DNA of 64,000 nucleotides. Origin: Zygnema circumcarinatum (taxonomy: Eukaryota; Streptophyta; Zygnematophyceae; Zygnematales; Zygnemataceae). The stretch lies in contig CM074813.1 in the NCBI GenBank assembly GCA_037447605.1, forward strand, positions 1,183,370 to 1,247,369, in the 5' to 3' direction. This document shows, in pieces, positions 10,899 to 22,198 of this stretch (position 1 is its first letter; every line of letters begins with the position of its first letter). The notes under the pieces are model-generated. The model worked only from the letters and a program-made list of their open reading frames with translations. It was not told the DNA's origin and did no database searches. The translations under genes were made by a program, and so were the position numbers.

Positions 10899-13800
10899 TT
10901 AAGTTTTGCATCTTTTCGCGAACGGGTCGCAGTGGGGGTACTCCTGCAGGTGCGGGTGGGCGAGCTCGCTCTCCTCAAAGCACGCGCAGCGCAGCTTCAC
11001 GCCCTCGCCCTGAGTGGGAGAGCCGGCTCGAAACACTTTGCGAGGGTACCCAGACTCGCACCACACCTGTCGTGAGGGAGGGAGGGAGGGAGGGAGGGAG
11101 GCGAGGAGCAACAAGCAGCGCGCGATCCTTTGTTTAACAGTGTGAACAGGGGGGAGAGGTGTGGTAGCGAAGAGAAGTAGAGCAAACGCAGAGACGGGGA
11201 GAGTGGAGAGGGAAGGAGTTGAGATACCATGAAAAGATATGAAGAGAGAGAGGAGAGGGCAAGGGGCAAAGGGGAGAGGGAGTAAAGAGGGAGAGTGGAG
11301 GGAGTCAGAGTCAGAGAGAAAGTGGGAGGGGGCGGGAAGGGAAGAAATTGTAGGGAGAAGAGGGAATGGGAACGGACTCAGAGGGCGACCAGTAAAGGAC
11401 ATAGATAGGAAGGAAAGACACGCAAGAAGATAGGAAGCGGGTGAGGGCAAGTCGAGAGACAGAGGGAGGGAGGGATGGGCAAACAAGGAGAGAAGGGGGA
11501 GGGGAGGGAGGGAGAGAGAGTAACAAGAGTGGGAGGAAGAAAGAAGAGCTCGCACCTCGCCGCCCTCATCCTGTGTCCACTTGGAGTTACAAGATTTGTG
11601 CTTGTCATCCTCCGCTTGGAGCTTCGCCAGCTCCTCTCTTGCCCTCTTGAAGCGTCGGTGGAGTGAGATAAGCGTCTTTGTTGGCCTGCCATCTGACTCG
11701 TAAAATCGTCCAACCAGTTTTCCCACAAGCCTGCATGGCAAATTCCCCAAAAATCCCAATGATCTGACATGCGAAACAGAACAACGATCATAACAATAGC
11801 AGACAAGTAGCTAGAGGGTGATTGAGGGGAGGGAAAAGATGTAGAGCAGGGTAGAGGAGAAGAGAGAAGGACGGAGCAAGAGTGACGAGAGAAAAGGAGA
11901 GCCCAAGACAAAGTCTACGCCGAATTTAAGCGCAAAAGCTTAGGACAAGCATACGGCTGAACACATCACTTCAAAAGATATCTACAAACCAAAAACAAAG
12001 GGAATCAGAAATTGGGTACAACGAACACTTACGGATAAGTCTTTTTATAAAATTCTAACCATCCCTCCAAGCTCTTCAACTGCATCCCATCAAATAAAGT
12101 AGAAAAAAAAGATGATAAGTTCATGTGCAACTAAAAAACTGTCATGAATCTTAGAAACAGGACTAAACTCGACAAGCCTCGTCTTGGCTGCTTTCAATGA
12201 CCGATGCAACTGCAGGATCAAACAACATCATCAAAGTTACACTTCTGCACATCACTCGTCCGCATCAGATCGCATCTTTTGGAGCAAGTAAAGATGCAGC
12301 GCATGCTACATCACAAGATGATGTCAAATGCAGGGCGTGGAAAGCATACACTTGAGTGATCGGCCATAGTGGAGCATGCTTGTTATGCAAGATTGTGATG
12401 TTCACAGCGGAGTACATCATATAGCATGACCACAATTTCTTCCATCCATCTTACCTGCTCGTTCGTGAGTTTAGAGACGTCATCCGTTAATCCATCTCCT
12501 GCATCATGAAGGTCCTAGTTTAGAAATATAGATTAACACAAAGACTAGCGCCATCCATAGACAACAGTTAAGCAAGTTGAGCAGAAATGCTGATTGAATT
12601 CGTCCTTTCCCGTGAAGTAAAGAAGTCAACATGCAGAGCTGGTGCCCAGTCATCGATACTCACCTTTAAAATTTCCAGATACAAATGCACGAGAGGCATC
12701 CCTGCACAGAAAACGGCTCCCATGAGATCTTCACGCCCTAAACGTTACTCATCTTCGTGTCCCGTGCCAACAATTCTTCTCCACTTATTCTCCCCCTCTC
12801 CACCACCCCCCCACCACCCTCTCCTATTGTCCCTCTCTCTCCCATCACCCCTCTGACCCCTCACCTTGACTTCTCCCACTGTTCCTGTCCATCTCGTTCC
12901 TACCCTCCTGAACTTTTCTAATCTTCACTCCTTCCCTTTCAACTTCGCTTACCACCCTCTCCCCCTAAGCAGGGAGACAGGCTGGCAACGAAACCAGCCT
13001 CCACACTTTAAAATCGAAACAAGTTGTACGGCATTTGCTTTCAGCTAAAATGCCACCGAATCTGCTTACTTTCTACAGTTTGGAGGCTTCAGAGTTTCCA
13101 AGTAAATTAAGGGCTGAAGTACTCCAAGGGTTTCCAAGAATTCTGGGTTCTAGAGTGGGCTAATGAGACGACTAGGTCGAATGACCGATGCAGATTCTTC
13201 AGTCTCGTTAGGGTTTCAGAATACCCGGACTTGAGAAAGAAGGGGCTTTTGAAAAGCCTTTACAGAGTCCATGGAATCATGTAGGTGAAATTGAAAATTA
13301 TCTCACCTTCCACAGAAATGATTATAAGACTTCCCCTTTCCATAATGTTGGGCTCCCGATGTAACGTCGAACACAGAACTGAAAACATGGAAATTCTCTG
13401 TTAGAGACGTTGCTCACGGGTGTGGCGAGATTGAAAGAGATCCTAAGCACAACAATACTAGGAGAAGTGTGCCAACCCCCAACTCTGAAAACCGTAGAAA
13501 TAACAGGAACCCTTGAAGCTGTGATTCGACATAAATTGACCTGATCTATTGGAGGCGCTTAAAATTTTATATTTCGAATGGACAACGCACCCCGTAATAC
13601 TGAGCAATAGTCCTTTCGTGCGGTCGGCTCCGTTGTACAAAGCAATTTGATCGGGCGACCATAGAGTCTGCATCCAGGAGTGCAAAAAAGATCAATATGA
13701 AAGAATTAGGTTGGTTGCTCGCGGACTAAAACTGCATTCTTTCGCACCAATTTAATGAATGGACAGATTAAGAATAAAGCCACGCTTTTGTTGTCAGGGG

Positions 13801-14221
13801 ATAAGGAGTAAAGGGGTAGAGTAAACGAAAGTGAGAACGCGTGAAAGAGAGCGGGAGGACAAGGACGAGAGAGGGGGTGAGTGAGGACGAGGGATGGAGG
13901 GAAGGGCGAGCGGGAATGGGAGAAGCAATGCGAGAGGCTCCATTATTGGGAAAGGCCAATTCAGAGAGAGAGAGGGAGAGCGTGAGTAGACCTCCCAGCC
14001 CGTGGCTCACCCACCTCCGACAGCACTTTCTTCTCCTTGGTCGCCTGGTAATAGCAGAAGCTGAAGGTGACAAAGCCGGCCATGAGCATTCCCATGTACG
14101 CCGCCCCCCGTGACTCTGGACCCGTGGGAGGCTCCGGTGGCGGGGGCGCTGCCTCAGGGAGAGGAGGTGGGGGTGCGGCTCCTATGACGACTCGCTGCTT
14201 TAGGCCCTCGCGGGTCTCCAT
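10899..14221 (-). CDS. Membrane-anchored cytochrome b5-like heme/steroid-binding protein (MAPR/neuferricin family)
   Basis: Eight exons on the minus strand: 14221-14015, 13667-13591, 13378-13307, 12701-12664, 12498-12455, 12079-12033, 11730-11556, 11066-10899; 828 bp, 275 residues, all phases consistent. A Pro-rich N-terminus is followed by one membrane segment (about residues 40-58). Next comes a MAPR-type cytochrome b5 domain: SPDQIALYNGAD, SVFDVTSGAQHYG, then DASRAFVSGNF and GLTDDVSKLTNEQ, with LEGWLEFYKKTYPLVGKLVG after it. The Cys-rich tail has CNSKWTQDEGGEVWCESGYP and RCACFEESEL, as in animal neuferricin and plant MAPR4. The family binds heme or steroids at membranes; the role here is inferred by family. 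The start is the first Met of the membrane exon. Confidence 0.87.
11067..11530. repeat. Purine-rich intron tract
   Basis: The last intron of the MAPR gene (11067-11555) is almost wholly GA-rich on the plus strand, meaning CT-rich in the transcript. It begins with a run of GGGA units just before the 3' splice site. Similar tracts fill introns at 13,815-14,010, 18,510-18,760, 19,560-19,860 and 24,160-24,610. Confidence 0.75.
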
Positions 14222-15757
14222 GGTGGGAGAGGAGAAAGGAGAGAGGAAGGGGAGGGGGACAAGAAGAGAGTTGAGGGAGGAGGCAAGTGGGAGAGAGCTG
14301 AAGAGGGCGAGAGAGAGTGAGAAACGGAGATGCCGAGAGAGCGGACGGAAGGGAGGCGCAAGGTTGGCGTGAAGACGGAAGGGTGGAGGGGAATGTGGTA
14401 AGCGAGAGAGGGAGGGTGAGAAAGGAAGATCGGGCCAGAGGCTAAAAGGCTGCAGACCCAATTCTATTATCTCGAAAGGATGCAAAAGTGCCTTGAAGCG
14501 CACTCAGAGCAGCCAAGCCGGTCAGAGCTGCAGCGCTCTTCAAGGCCTCGACCTTCGTGACTTGCGGAAGCTTCGCGGTGGTTTTGTCGGCGAGAGATCT
14601 CCCAGAGAATCGCCAAAATCACATGCAATGCCGATCCGAGTGTCAGAAATGCAGCAATGCCCTCTTCGTTCGTATTCTGTACTTCTAAAGAAAAAAAAAA
14701 TGTCTGTCTGCAATTTTGCCCTTTTTGAAAAATATTTTTCAACCGACTGCGTTGGTGACCAACATGCACGAGAGATGCATGCGCCATGTTGCTCGACGGG
14801 CTGGACGCCGGGGCTCAACTGCTTAGGAAAGGGAGAGAGGCAGAGGTTCAGAACAGCGTTCACGTGCTCAACGAACTTCCTTAACATCTTACACGAAAAG
14901 CACATCGATGGTCAGTGTCTGGCAAATTCTGAGCCATGGACTTCACTATGCCAACAAGGCTGACTTTGCCTTCCAACTGCTTCAAGGGATATTCATATCT
15001 ACCCGTTCATTTCAGATTTGAAGAGGTCAAGGGGGGAAGGGGGGAAATTAATTAGGTCTCAATCTTCGCATCAAATTTACAAGTTTGGCTTCTCAACATG
15101 CCATGCACGTCTGCAAACTAGACAGCCGCAGCTTTGGTTGCATGCTTTAGTAGTGACGATGAGGACGAACCGCCATCAACAAATAATATTCAAAACCCCC
15201 AACACACGACAAATTCTTGTACATTGAAGTTCTCCATTGAAAAACAGACTTGAGTTATCTATTTAGCCACTGAAAAAAACAGCCTTCATTGAGTTGCACG
15301 GGCGAACAAGTCCGCACGTGCTTATTTTGAATACATCCGACTGACATTGATGACATTTACTTAAGCTGGCACTAGATTACATCTCAGTACAGAGTTTGCA
15401 TTGGTCGCCCTTCAGAAAGAAGAATATTTTAAATGTATCAAGCTGGCGTGAATGAATGCCACAACGAAACCAGAGCCTAAATAAAATGTGCATCTAGTGC
15501 GACATCAAGACGTATCTTCCACCAACGCAGGGATTTAAAAGACTTGAAATGCTTTTCCTGATCGCCTGCCATCGCTTAGTGAACATGCCCTCCCCGGAAT
15601 ACCCAGCCGGGCATCAACCCCAACAGCCTTCTTCATTTACCAAAGGAAGCGCGCAATTCCTTCAAAATCCTTCTTCCCAGAATTCCGACCGTTCCACAAC
15701 TTGTTGTCCTGTCAAGCCATACCCTTCTGCATGCAGGGCTCTGCTAAATTTCCGGCT
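14222..15757. other. Intergenic region between MAPR and the RING gene
   Basis: This stretch holds a GA-rich leader next to the MAPR start (to about 14,430) and then ordinary spacer that includes the probable 3' untranslated part of the RING gene. Short open frames at 14,467-14,960 occur on both strands but none shows a family motif. No RNA gene was seen. Confidence 0.5.
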
Positions 15758-18700
15758 TCAACAGACAACCCGAGCTGTGAGTTGGGCTTCCGAACCACTT
15801 GTCTGCTCCTGGGTGTTCGCAGTTCGTGCTTCAGCTTCAGTTAAGGAAAGAGCCATAGCTAAAGCCAATTGCTCCTCAAAACTCTGCGGAAGATTTTCTA
15901 GCTCCTCCATAGTGTCCACTTCTGGTATATCAGACCGCCCGCTTGAACTTCTCAAACTGCGCTCACCATCCATAGAACCATAAATGAAGCTTCGGAGCCT
16001 GACAGGGGTGCTCCCGTCGTTCTCCGGTGCATCATCCAACAAATTCGGCAAAGTAACATGCTCGGCCGAAGAGTCATTCTGCTGGGTAGACCCTTCTAGC
16101 AAGTTGGTCTCAGGAATGGACGCATCAACCATCAGGTCTGGCAGAGATATATGGTCTCTATAAAGTTGATAGCTTTCCGGTGACACTTCCCCCAAGTTTG
16201 AGTTCATAACCAAATCCGGCAAAGCTACAAGCTCTCGTTGAGAAGGAGGGCGCCTAAGGGACGATCCCGGTGGCACGTTGATAGGCTCATCTTCCATCAA
16301 ATCAGGAAGAGCTATGAAGTCTCTTTGAGAAGGAGGCCGTCGGAGCGAAGGTCCTTGCGTCACATTGGCGTTATTGATAGGCTCATCTTCCATTAAATCG
16401 GGAAGCGCTATTGAGTCTCCCTGTGAACGCCAAAAGTCGGTATTCGCAATGGAATTTTCTCTAAGTAGGTCTGGCAACTGTATGTGAGAGTTGATTCCTG
16501 CAGATCCACTACCCGAGCTACTCATATCCTCTCGTTCGGAGTCAGATACCTCCGCTAAGAAGGAAGGCAATTTGATGCTTCCTCGAGTAATGCCTTTACA
16601 CTCAAAGGCAGGTCTCTTGGGGTCACCTTTGAGGCTAGCCTCACCTACAGCTCCATCCGCATCCCTCTCATCCTGTCGAAACATTACCTCTTCCTTCCCG
16701 CTCGTGGTTTCCTCTCCCCCAAAACTCCCGCCCATTTTCTCCATCGGTGAGATTTGATGTGCCCCGGTAGAGCTTGTAAAGGCACAGTCATCTTCTGTTG
16801 CTCTTGATGGCAATGAGGACTCAGGTGATTCAAATGTCGCCCTCTGCTCTTGAGCTGAATCGGAGGGGTACCTGCTCACATCAGTTGCAGGCTCCGGATC
16901 CAATGAGCTTGCCTCCCTTGCGAATCCTATATTTTCTGAAACTTCGGAAGATCTGCAAAAGTCCTGCAGAAGCAATTCATAACTTCAGCAAAGTTTAAAA
17001 TTAGACTCACTTTGACAAGCGAAATGAATTGCAGTCTTCACACTCTCTTCATTGGAGTGCTTGAAAAGAAAACGGGGCTAGACTCTAGTCATGGTGACCA
17101 GCACGGCTAAAAGTGGAGGTTGTTTCAAAACCACACAGGCCCTCCAAGCACCCATCCACGTCAGGAAACCAGTGACTCGTCCAACCTACCTTGCAAACGG
17201 AAATGGTACGTAGAAAGGAGCACGCAGGTTTTGCAAAAGTAGGCATCACTCAACTGAATTGCGTCAACTTACTAGTTCATGCATAACCAAAGTGAGGCAA
17301 ATTTTCATGACTCCCAATCCTTCCGAACTAGAAATGTCATGCATCACCCCCCTTCTTCTGTGAGTTGAAGCAGGAAATCTGCAGCAGTAAACCTTCAGAA
17401 CATGCACTGATGATATTTACCTGCAGCGACTGCCTAATGGCTTCTCTCAGCATAAGCTCCTCCACATCAACGTCAAGCTCATCTTCATCACTGTCAAGCC
17501 TTTCCCCAAAAACTCCAAAATCAGTTTCCTCCCAACTTCATCTTCCTGCTTTTAATGCTGAAGGAGTCAGTCAAACCATCCTGCCTAAAGAATCTCGCTG
17601 AAAGATTCATGGAGATCCATACTCCACCGCATATAGCAAAAAATCTCAGGTTTACAGCACCATACAGTTCAGACTCTGTCCAACAGAATAGAATACCCTC
17701 AAGTATGCAACCCACGTAGCAAAACTCTGCCAAATGTAGTAAATGCCTGGGATGTGTTGCACACTCACCTCCCTGACGAGTTTGAAAGGACGGGAGGCAT
17801 CCACCTGCCTGAGAGAGACGGACTATTCCCTCCCCTTCCCACCATGCCACTTCCTCCAGACGCAGCACTACCTTCAATTGTCTCAGCAGAAGCATCCCTC
17901 CCACCTGACCGAGCTGTCCCCCCCCCTTCCGGACTCAAAGCAGCTCGTAACCATCCCAGTCCCTCTCCAGTGGTTTCCGATGTAGGCGCACTTCCACGCG
18001 AGCCCCTGAAATGAAAGAGGAGGTCCAAGTCTTCCCGTGAATCCTCACGTAAATTTGTTCGGAAAGAGCTTGGTCCTGATGCCAAGAGATGATTGGGCTG
18101 AATCCCTCCAGAGCCCAAGCTCGAGCCCCGAAACCAAATGGAATCTGAAGGTTGCGCTGAAGCATTAGAATAGCCTGCTAGGGAGCTGGGTTCTCCTTCA
18201 TTGATACCCGCGGGGGTCAAAGATGACCCCCAGGCAGGCCAAGGGGCCACAGAGGGTTCAGAAGGTAAGCGAGAAGGGTCCCCTGCTGTGCTTAACGTGC
18301 TAGATGATGAAGGTTGAGAAGAAGTTGCATTTGAGCCCTCCTGATCTATATCTCGGGCCAGAGGAAGCCCAGCTGCTTTCGCCTTCTGTCTTTCTTCATC
18401 AGCGAGCAGTTCTTGCCGCTCGATTCGAATCTTCGCCTCAATGACTTTTTGCTCTTCCTGCAACATCCGCGATCGCGGCCGTCAAGACATGACAGCAATA
18501 ACTGCATGCGCTGTAAAGGGAGATAGAGAGAGAGGGAAGGAGGAAAAATAAGGGAGGCAAAGGAGGGCAGGGTAGGACAGGAGACAGATGAAGGAGGCAG
18601 AAGGCCACAAAGACAAAAGAGAGACTAAGGGAGAGAGAAACTGTAAAAGGGAAAACGGGGACCATGAACAGAGAAAGCTGGGGGAGGAATAGTGAGCAAC

Positions 18701-20259
18701 AAGGGCGAGAGAAATGGATATGTACAACAAAGTGAAGTGGAAAAAGGTAAAATTTGCGAAAACAAAAGTGGAGGCATGAGCAGGCCGAGACTAACATGAA
18801 ACACTTGACAAAAAGAAAACCGTCTTAGGAAACAGAAAGCCAAACCAAAAGAATGAGAGCCAAGCAAGAAGATCTTACTGCTTGTTCCCGACCCTTTTCT
18901 TCCAATGATTTCGCACCGCGAAACTCAACTGCATATGTAGGCGTTTTGCAAAAGGGGCACCTGACAAGGATAGAAAGGTTCCAAAGGTCCAGCTTCAGTT
19001 TCAGTTCAAGTATCAGAAGGAAAGGAACCAATCGGAAAATAGAACAAATAAAGCAGACTCAGCTGCCATCGCCATTCTTGGTTGAAATCAATGGCTACAT
19101 TCAGAGACATCTATCCTACATATTGGTACTGCAATGCCACTCAAGATTAAAAATGGGTTGAAACACTTAGCAAGGGCAAAATAAGCATCCAGGGCGTACT
19201 GCATTGCACGAGCTGCATGTGGAGACTTCATTTGTAGGAAACATTCTGCTCAAAGGCAACAAATAACTTGGTTAGGACCTGCAAAACATGCATGCACTAT
19301 GAAACAAGGCAGGGAAATAAACCTGCTGTTCACGAAGTATTGAGTTATATGAGGAACGATAGCTGTGGTTGATGCCTCCCTCAGAAAGGTGTGGTCCATC
19401 CCTTTGACAAGTTTCAGTGCAGTAGTCCAGTATTTTCATACAAGGTCAAATTCAAGACGTAGCAAGGACAAAGAAAAGAAGCAACTACTTCACCTGTACA
19501 AATGCCTTTTCCACAACACTTCGACCGATTGAGACTCGGGTAATGCTGCGAGGCAAGGAAAGCAGCAACAAGCAAACAAAGAAAATAGGTGAGGAAAAGG
19601 GACAGACAGTGAGCATGAGAAGGCAAGGAGGGAGAACGTACCGTACAAGAGAAAGAGAACAAACAAGGACGAGAAAAAAGAGAAGGCAGAGAGGGAGAAA
19701 GTACATAAAAGAGAGGTAAGACAGAGAGGGAGACGGGAAAAGAGACTAAGAGGTCAGAGGGAATCAGAGAGGAGGCGGGAGAAAGATTCAGTAGGGACAG
19801 CAGAAACAGAATATGGAAAGTGAGAGGGGAGGAAGAAAGAACGAGAAAGTAAAAAGACAAGTAGGGACAGGACAAAACCGGGATGCGAAAACCCGGATAC
19901 AATTGAGCAGCATCAACTCCCAGTTACAAATTTAGTAACTCACACAATGCCATTGGTTCTGAAATTCACTGAAAACGAAAGGAGTGCAGTTACCAAAAGT
20001 TCTTTCAAGCAGAAGAAGAACAAAATTCCAGTGCAGAGTCATTTTGCCATCAGAATGTACAGCTCACCAGAAAGCAGATTGGGCACTCCTCCAGCTCGAT
20101 GTTGGCCTCGTCGCAGCCGAGGTAGCAGGGCGCAAGCTTGCCATCCAGGATGAGGCGGCGCAGCTTGCGATGGTCCACGTCGCGGTGCGTATAGAGGCCC
20201 TGCGGCCGAGTAAACTGCTCCGCCACCGGGGCCCTCCTCTTGCTGCCCTTATTCCCCAT
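15758..20259 (-). CDS. DA2: GW2/DA2-like RING E3 ubiquitin ligase with long LPDL-repeat tail and UIM
   Basis: Seven exons on the minus strand: 20259-20068, 19545-19494, 19245-19200, 18960-18879, 18457-17769, 17535-17421, 16963-15758; 2,382 bp, 793 residues. Rice GW2 and Arabidopsis DA2 are only about 400 residues. The N-terminus MGNKGSKRR (possible myristoylation at Gly2) leads to FTRPQGLYTHRDVD, LEECPICF, YPSLNRSKCCGKGICTECF and CPFCKTPTYAVEFRG, the GW2/DA2 RING region (residues about 57-115). A helical EEQKVIEAKI stretch follows. EELMLREAIRQSLQ (379-392) and EEQLALAMALSLTEAEA (755-771) look like ubiquitin-interacting motifs. Between them are about seven copies of a short LPDL motif. GW2/DA2 limits organ growth by ubiquitinating targets such as DA1. 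The 3' splice site of exon 6 (AAG) was chosen to keep the frame and is the weakest junction. Confidence 0.88.
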
Positions 20260-22198
20260 GGCTCTGGCGTTGCAGACCTCGGTTCCGCTCTCTCGCACTT
20301 CCTGTCTCTCTCTCTCTCGCTCTTTCTAGTTCTCTCTCATCTATCCTCTCTCTCTCCTTTTCTTTCTCTCTCTCACACACAGACACACACTCTCGTTCGC
20401 CGAATTTCCTTGGACATCCCTTGCTTCCTTGTCTCTCTCTATCCCTTGCTCTCTCTGTTTCGTTTCCTCTACGCTTCGTCCCTTTCTCCTTCTCCCTCCT
20501 CGTCCTTGCTTTACTTTCGCCCCATCTCGGTCAACTTCTTGGTTTTCTCTTCCCTCCTCTCTTTCTGCAATCCTCTTTTGCTCTAGGCTGTCATCGTTAG
20601 GACTGTTCTCCTGCTTTCCCGGATGTATGTGTTTTCCACTCTCCCGCCGCTCCCTTTCCTCCCACTCTGAAGATCGCTTTCCTTTGCTCTCCACCGCTCA
20701 CTCGAGTCCGCCTGCTTCATCCAGTAGCCTGCGTCCTTTTCCGTCTACGTTTCTTCTTTCTTTCTGCGTTTTGTTCCCCTCACGCTCCTTCACTGCCTGC
20801 CTATTTCTGCCCCCCTCCACCTTCCCTCCTTCCCACTCTCTCACCTTGCCTCCCCCGTGCCCCGCTTCTCCTCTCGGACCTGCTGCCTCTAGACCTTCAT
20901 CTCCCGTCTCTGTCTTTCAGAGCGCAGGCAAGAGATCAAACTTCTGCAGGCACGTGTAGTCCCAGAAATTTGGCCCTTTTGATGAGCGCGAACAACTGTC
21001 CATGAGGAACGCAGAGATTACGAATGTGCGGGAAGAGGCGTGTGGAAACATTCAATATTTGCAGTGATAATATACGAGGAATGCTTGCACGTGAGGGCGG
21101 GCTAACGAGCAGAGAGATGCAGGCAGGCAGACAGCCATGGCTGCGAGCCAGCAAGCGGAGGGCCTGCAAGAGCGTGGAAGCAGCACCATGCATGCGTGCA
21201 GGCGGGCTGGCTTGCTCACTTTGGGTCAACTCTGGATCCGACGATCAACAAGTTGAACATATTCTCGTTGAAAACCTTCCCATGCTAGAACAATATCAGA
21301 AATAGTACATGTGTCTCCATTGAAACACCACGTTTCTCTTACTGCTTCCGAATCGAGTCCCGAAGGACAATCTTTCCGATTGCTTGAAGTTGAATTTTGA
21401 CAAGCCTACACTGGAATTTGCAAATTGGCCAGTTGATCTGGATCAACAAAGTACTGCATCTGGTCGCTTCGGCAAGATTCAACGAGTCAACAGGCGAATT
21501 GGTGGATCTTCGCGGACCAATTCCGGCCCCAACGCGGCGGAGCCAGCACCGGCCTTGTCACTTGTCGCGCAAGCTTGCTTTGACATCATCATCAGAAATC
21601 GAAACCAGTACCTGGTTATGGCACCCCTGCGCACCAGGAAGTCAAACCCGAGTACTGCCTCCGAAATAGGCCCTGAGCGCGATGTCCCGCGGTTGACCCG
21701 CCCGCCCAGCGCCCGGTGCCGTCACTGCCGTCCGTTCGTTCGTCCGTCCGTCCGGAGGCAGGCATGCATGCATGTATGCCATCCATGGAAAGCATGCATG
21801 CATGCATGTATGTATGCATGCATGTATGTATGAATGCATTGTACCGATCGCCATGCTAGTAGCTATGCTAGTTCCACGTCTTGCCGACGTTGCCGCCATC
21901 GAGCGCACCTAGTAATCAGCGACTCTCAACAAGCCTGTGCACAAGACACTGTATCAACAAGTTTTCTGTGTTTACAATGTTTTGTTTAGAGTTACAACAT
22001 CCGCAACGAGCCCTTCAGATATTTCCAAAGATGCACCACTGTACATGGACATATGCTTCAGAAAAAGGCCAAACGCCTTAATTATACAACTCGACGGAGA
22101 TGATAATTACACGTTGTTGCTTGCCAGAGCGCATGTTAAGCAGGCCTAATCATCTGTTAAACGCTTCCGAACTGCCCTTTTTCCAAGGAAACTAACCA
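20260..22198. other. Intergenic region upstream of the RING gene, downstream of tlyA
   Basis: From 20,295 to about 20,930 the plus strand is CT-rich with CTCTCT and CACACA runs, continuing up from the RING gene start. The remainder is mixed spacer with the microsatellite listed separately. No coding exon or RNA gene was recognised, and the open frames here have low-complexity or unremarkable sequence. Confidence 0.5.
21733..21836. repeat. GTCC and ATGC/ATGT tetranucleotide microsatellites
   Basis: A short run of CGTT/CGTC units is followed by tandem GCAT and GTAT tetramers, with a 20-bp non-repetitive break containing CCATCCATGG. The tract is alternating purine-pyrimidine over long parts. 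A shorter GCATGCAT cluster of the same kind is at 6,293-6,322. Confidence 0.8.

Noticed and set aside
14467-14963. Frames on both strands next to the MAPR start, one with a hydrophobic stretch
   Set aside because: No family motif, no convincing splice sites; the MAPR first exon already has its own start.
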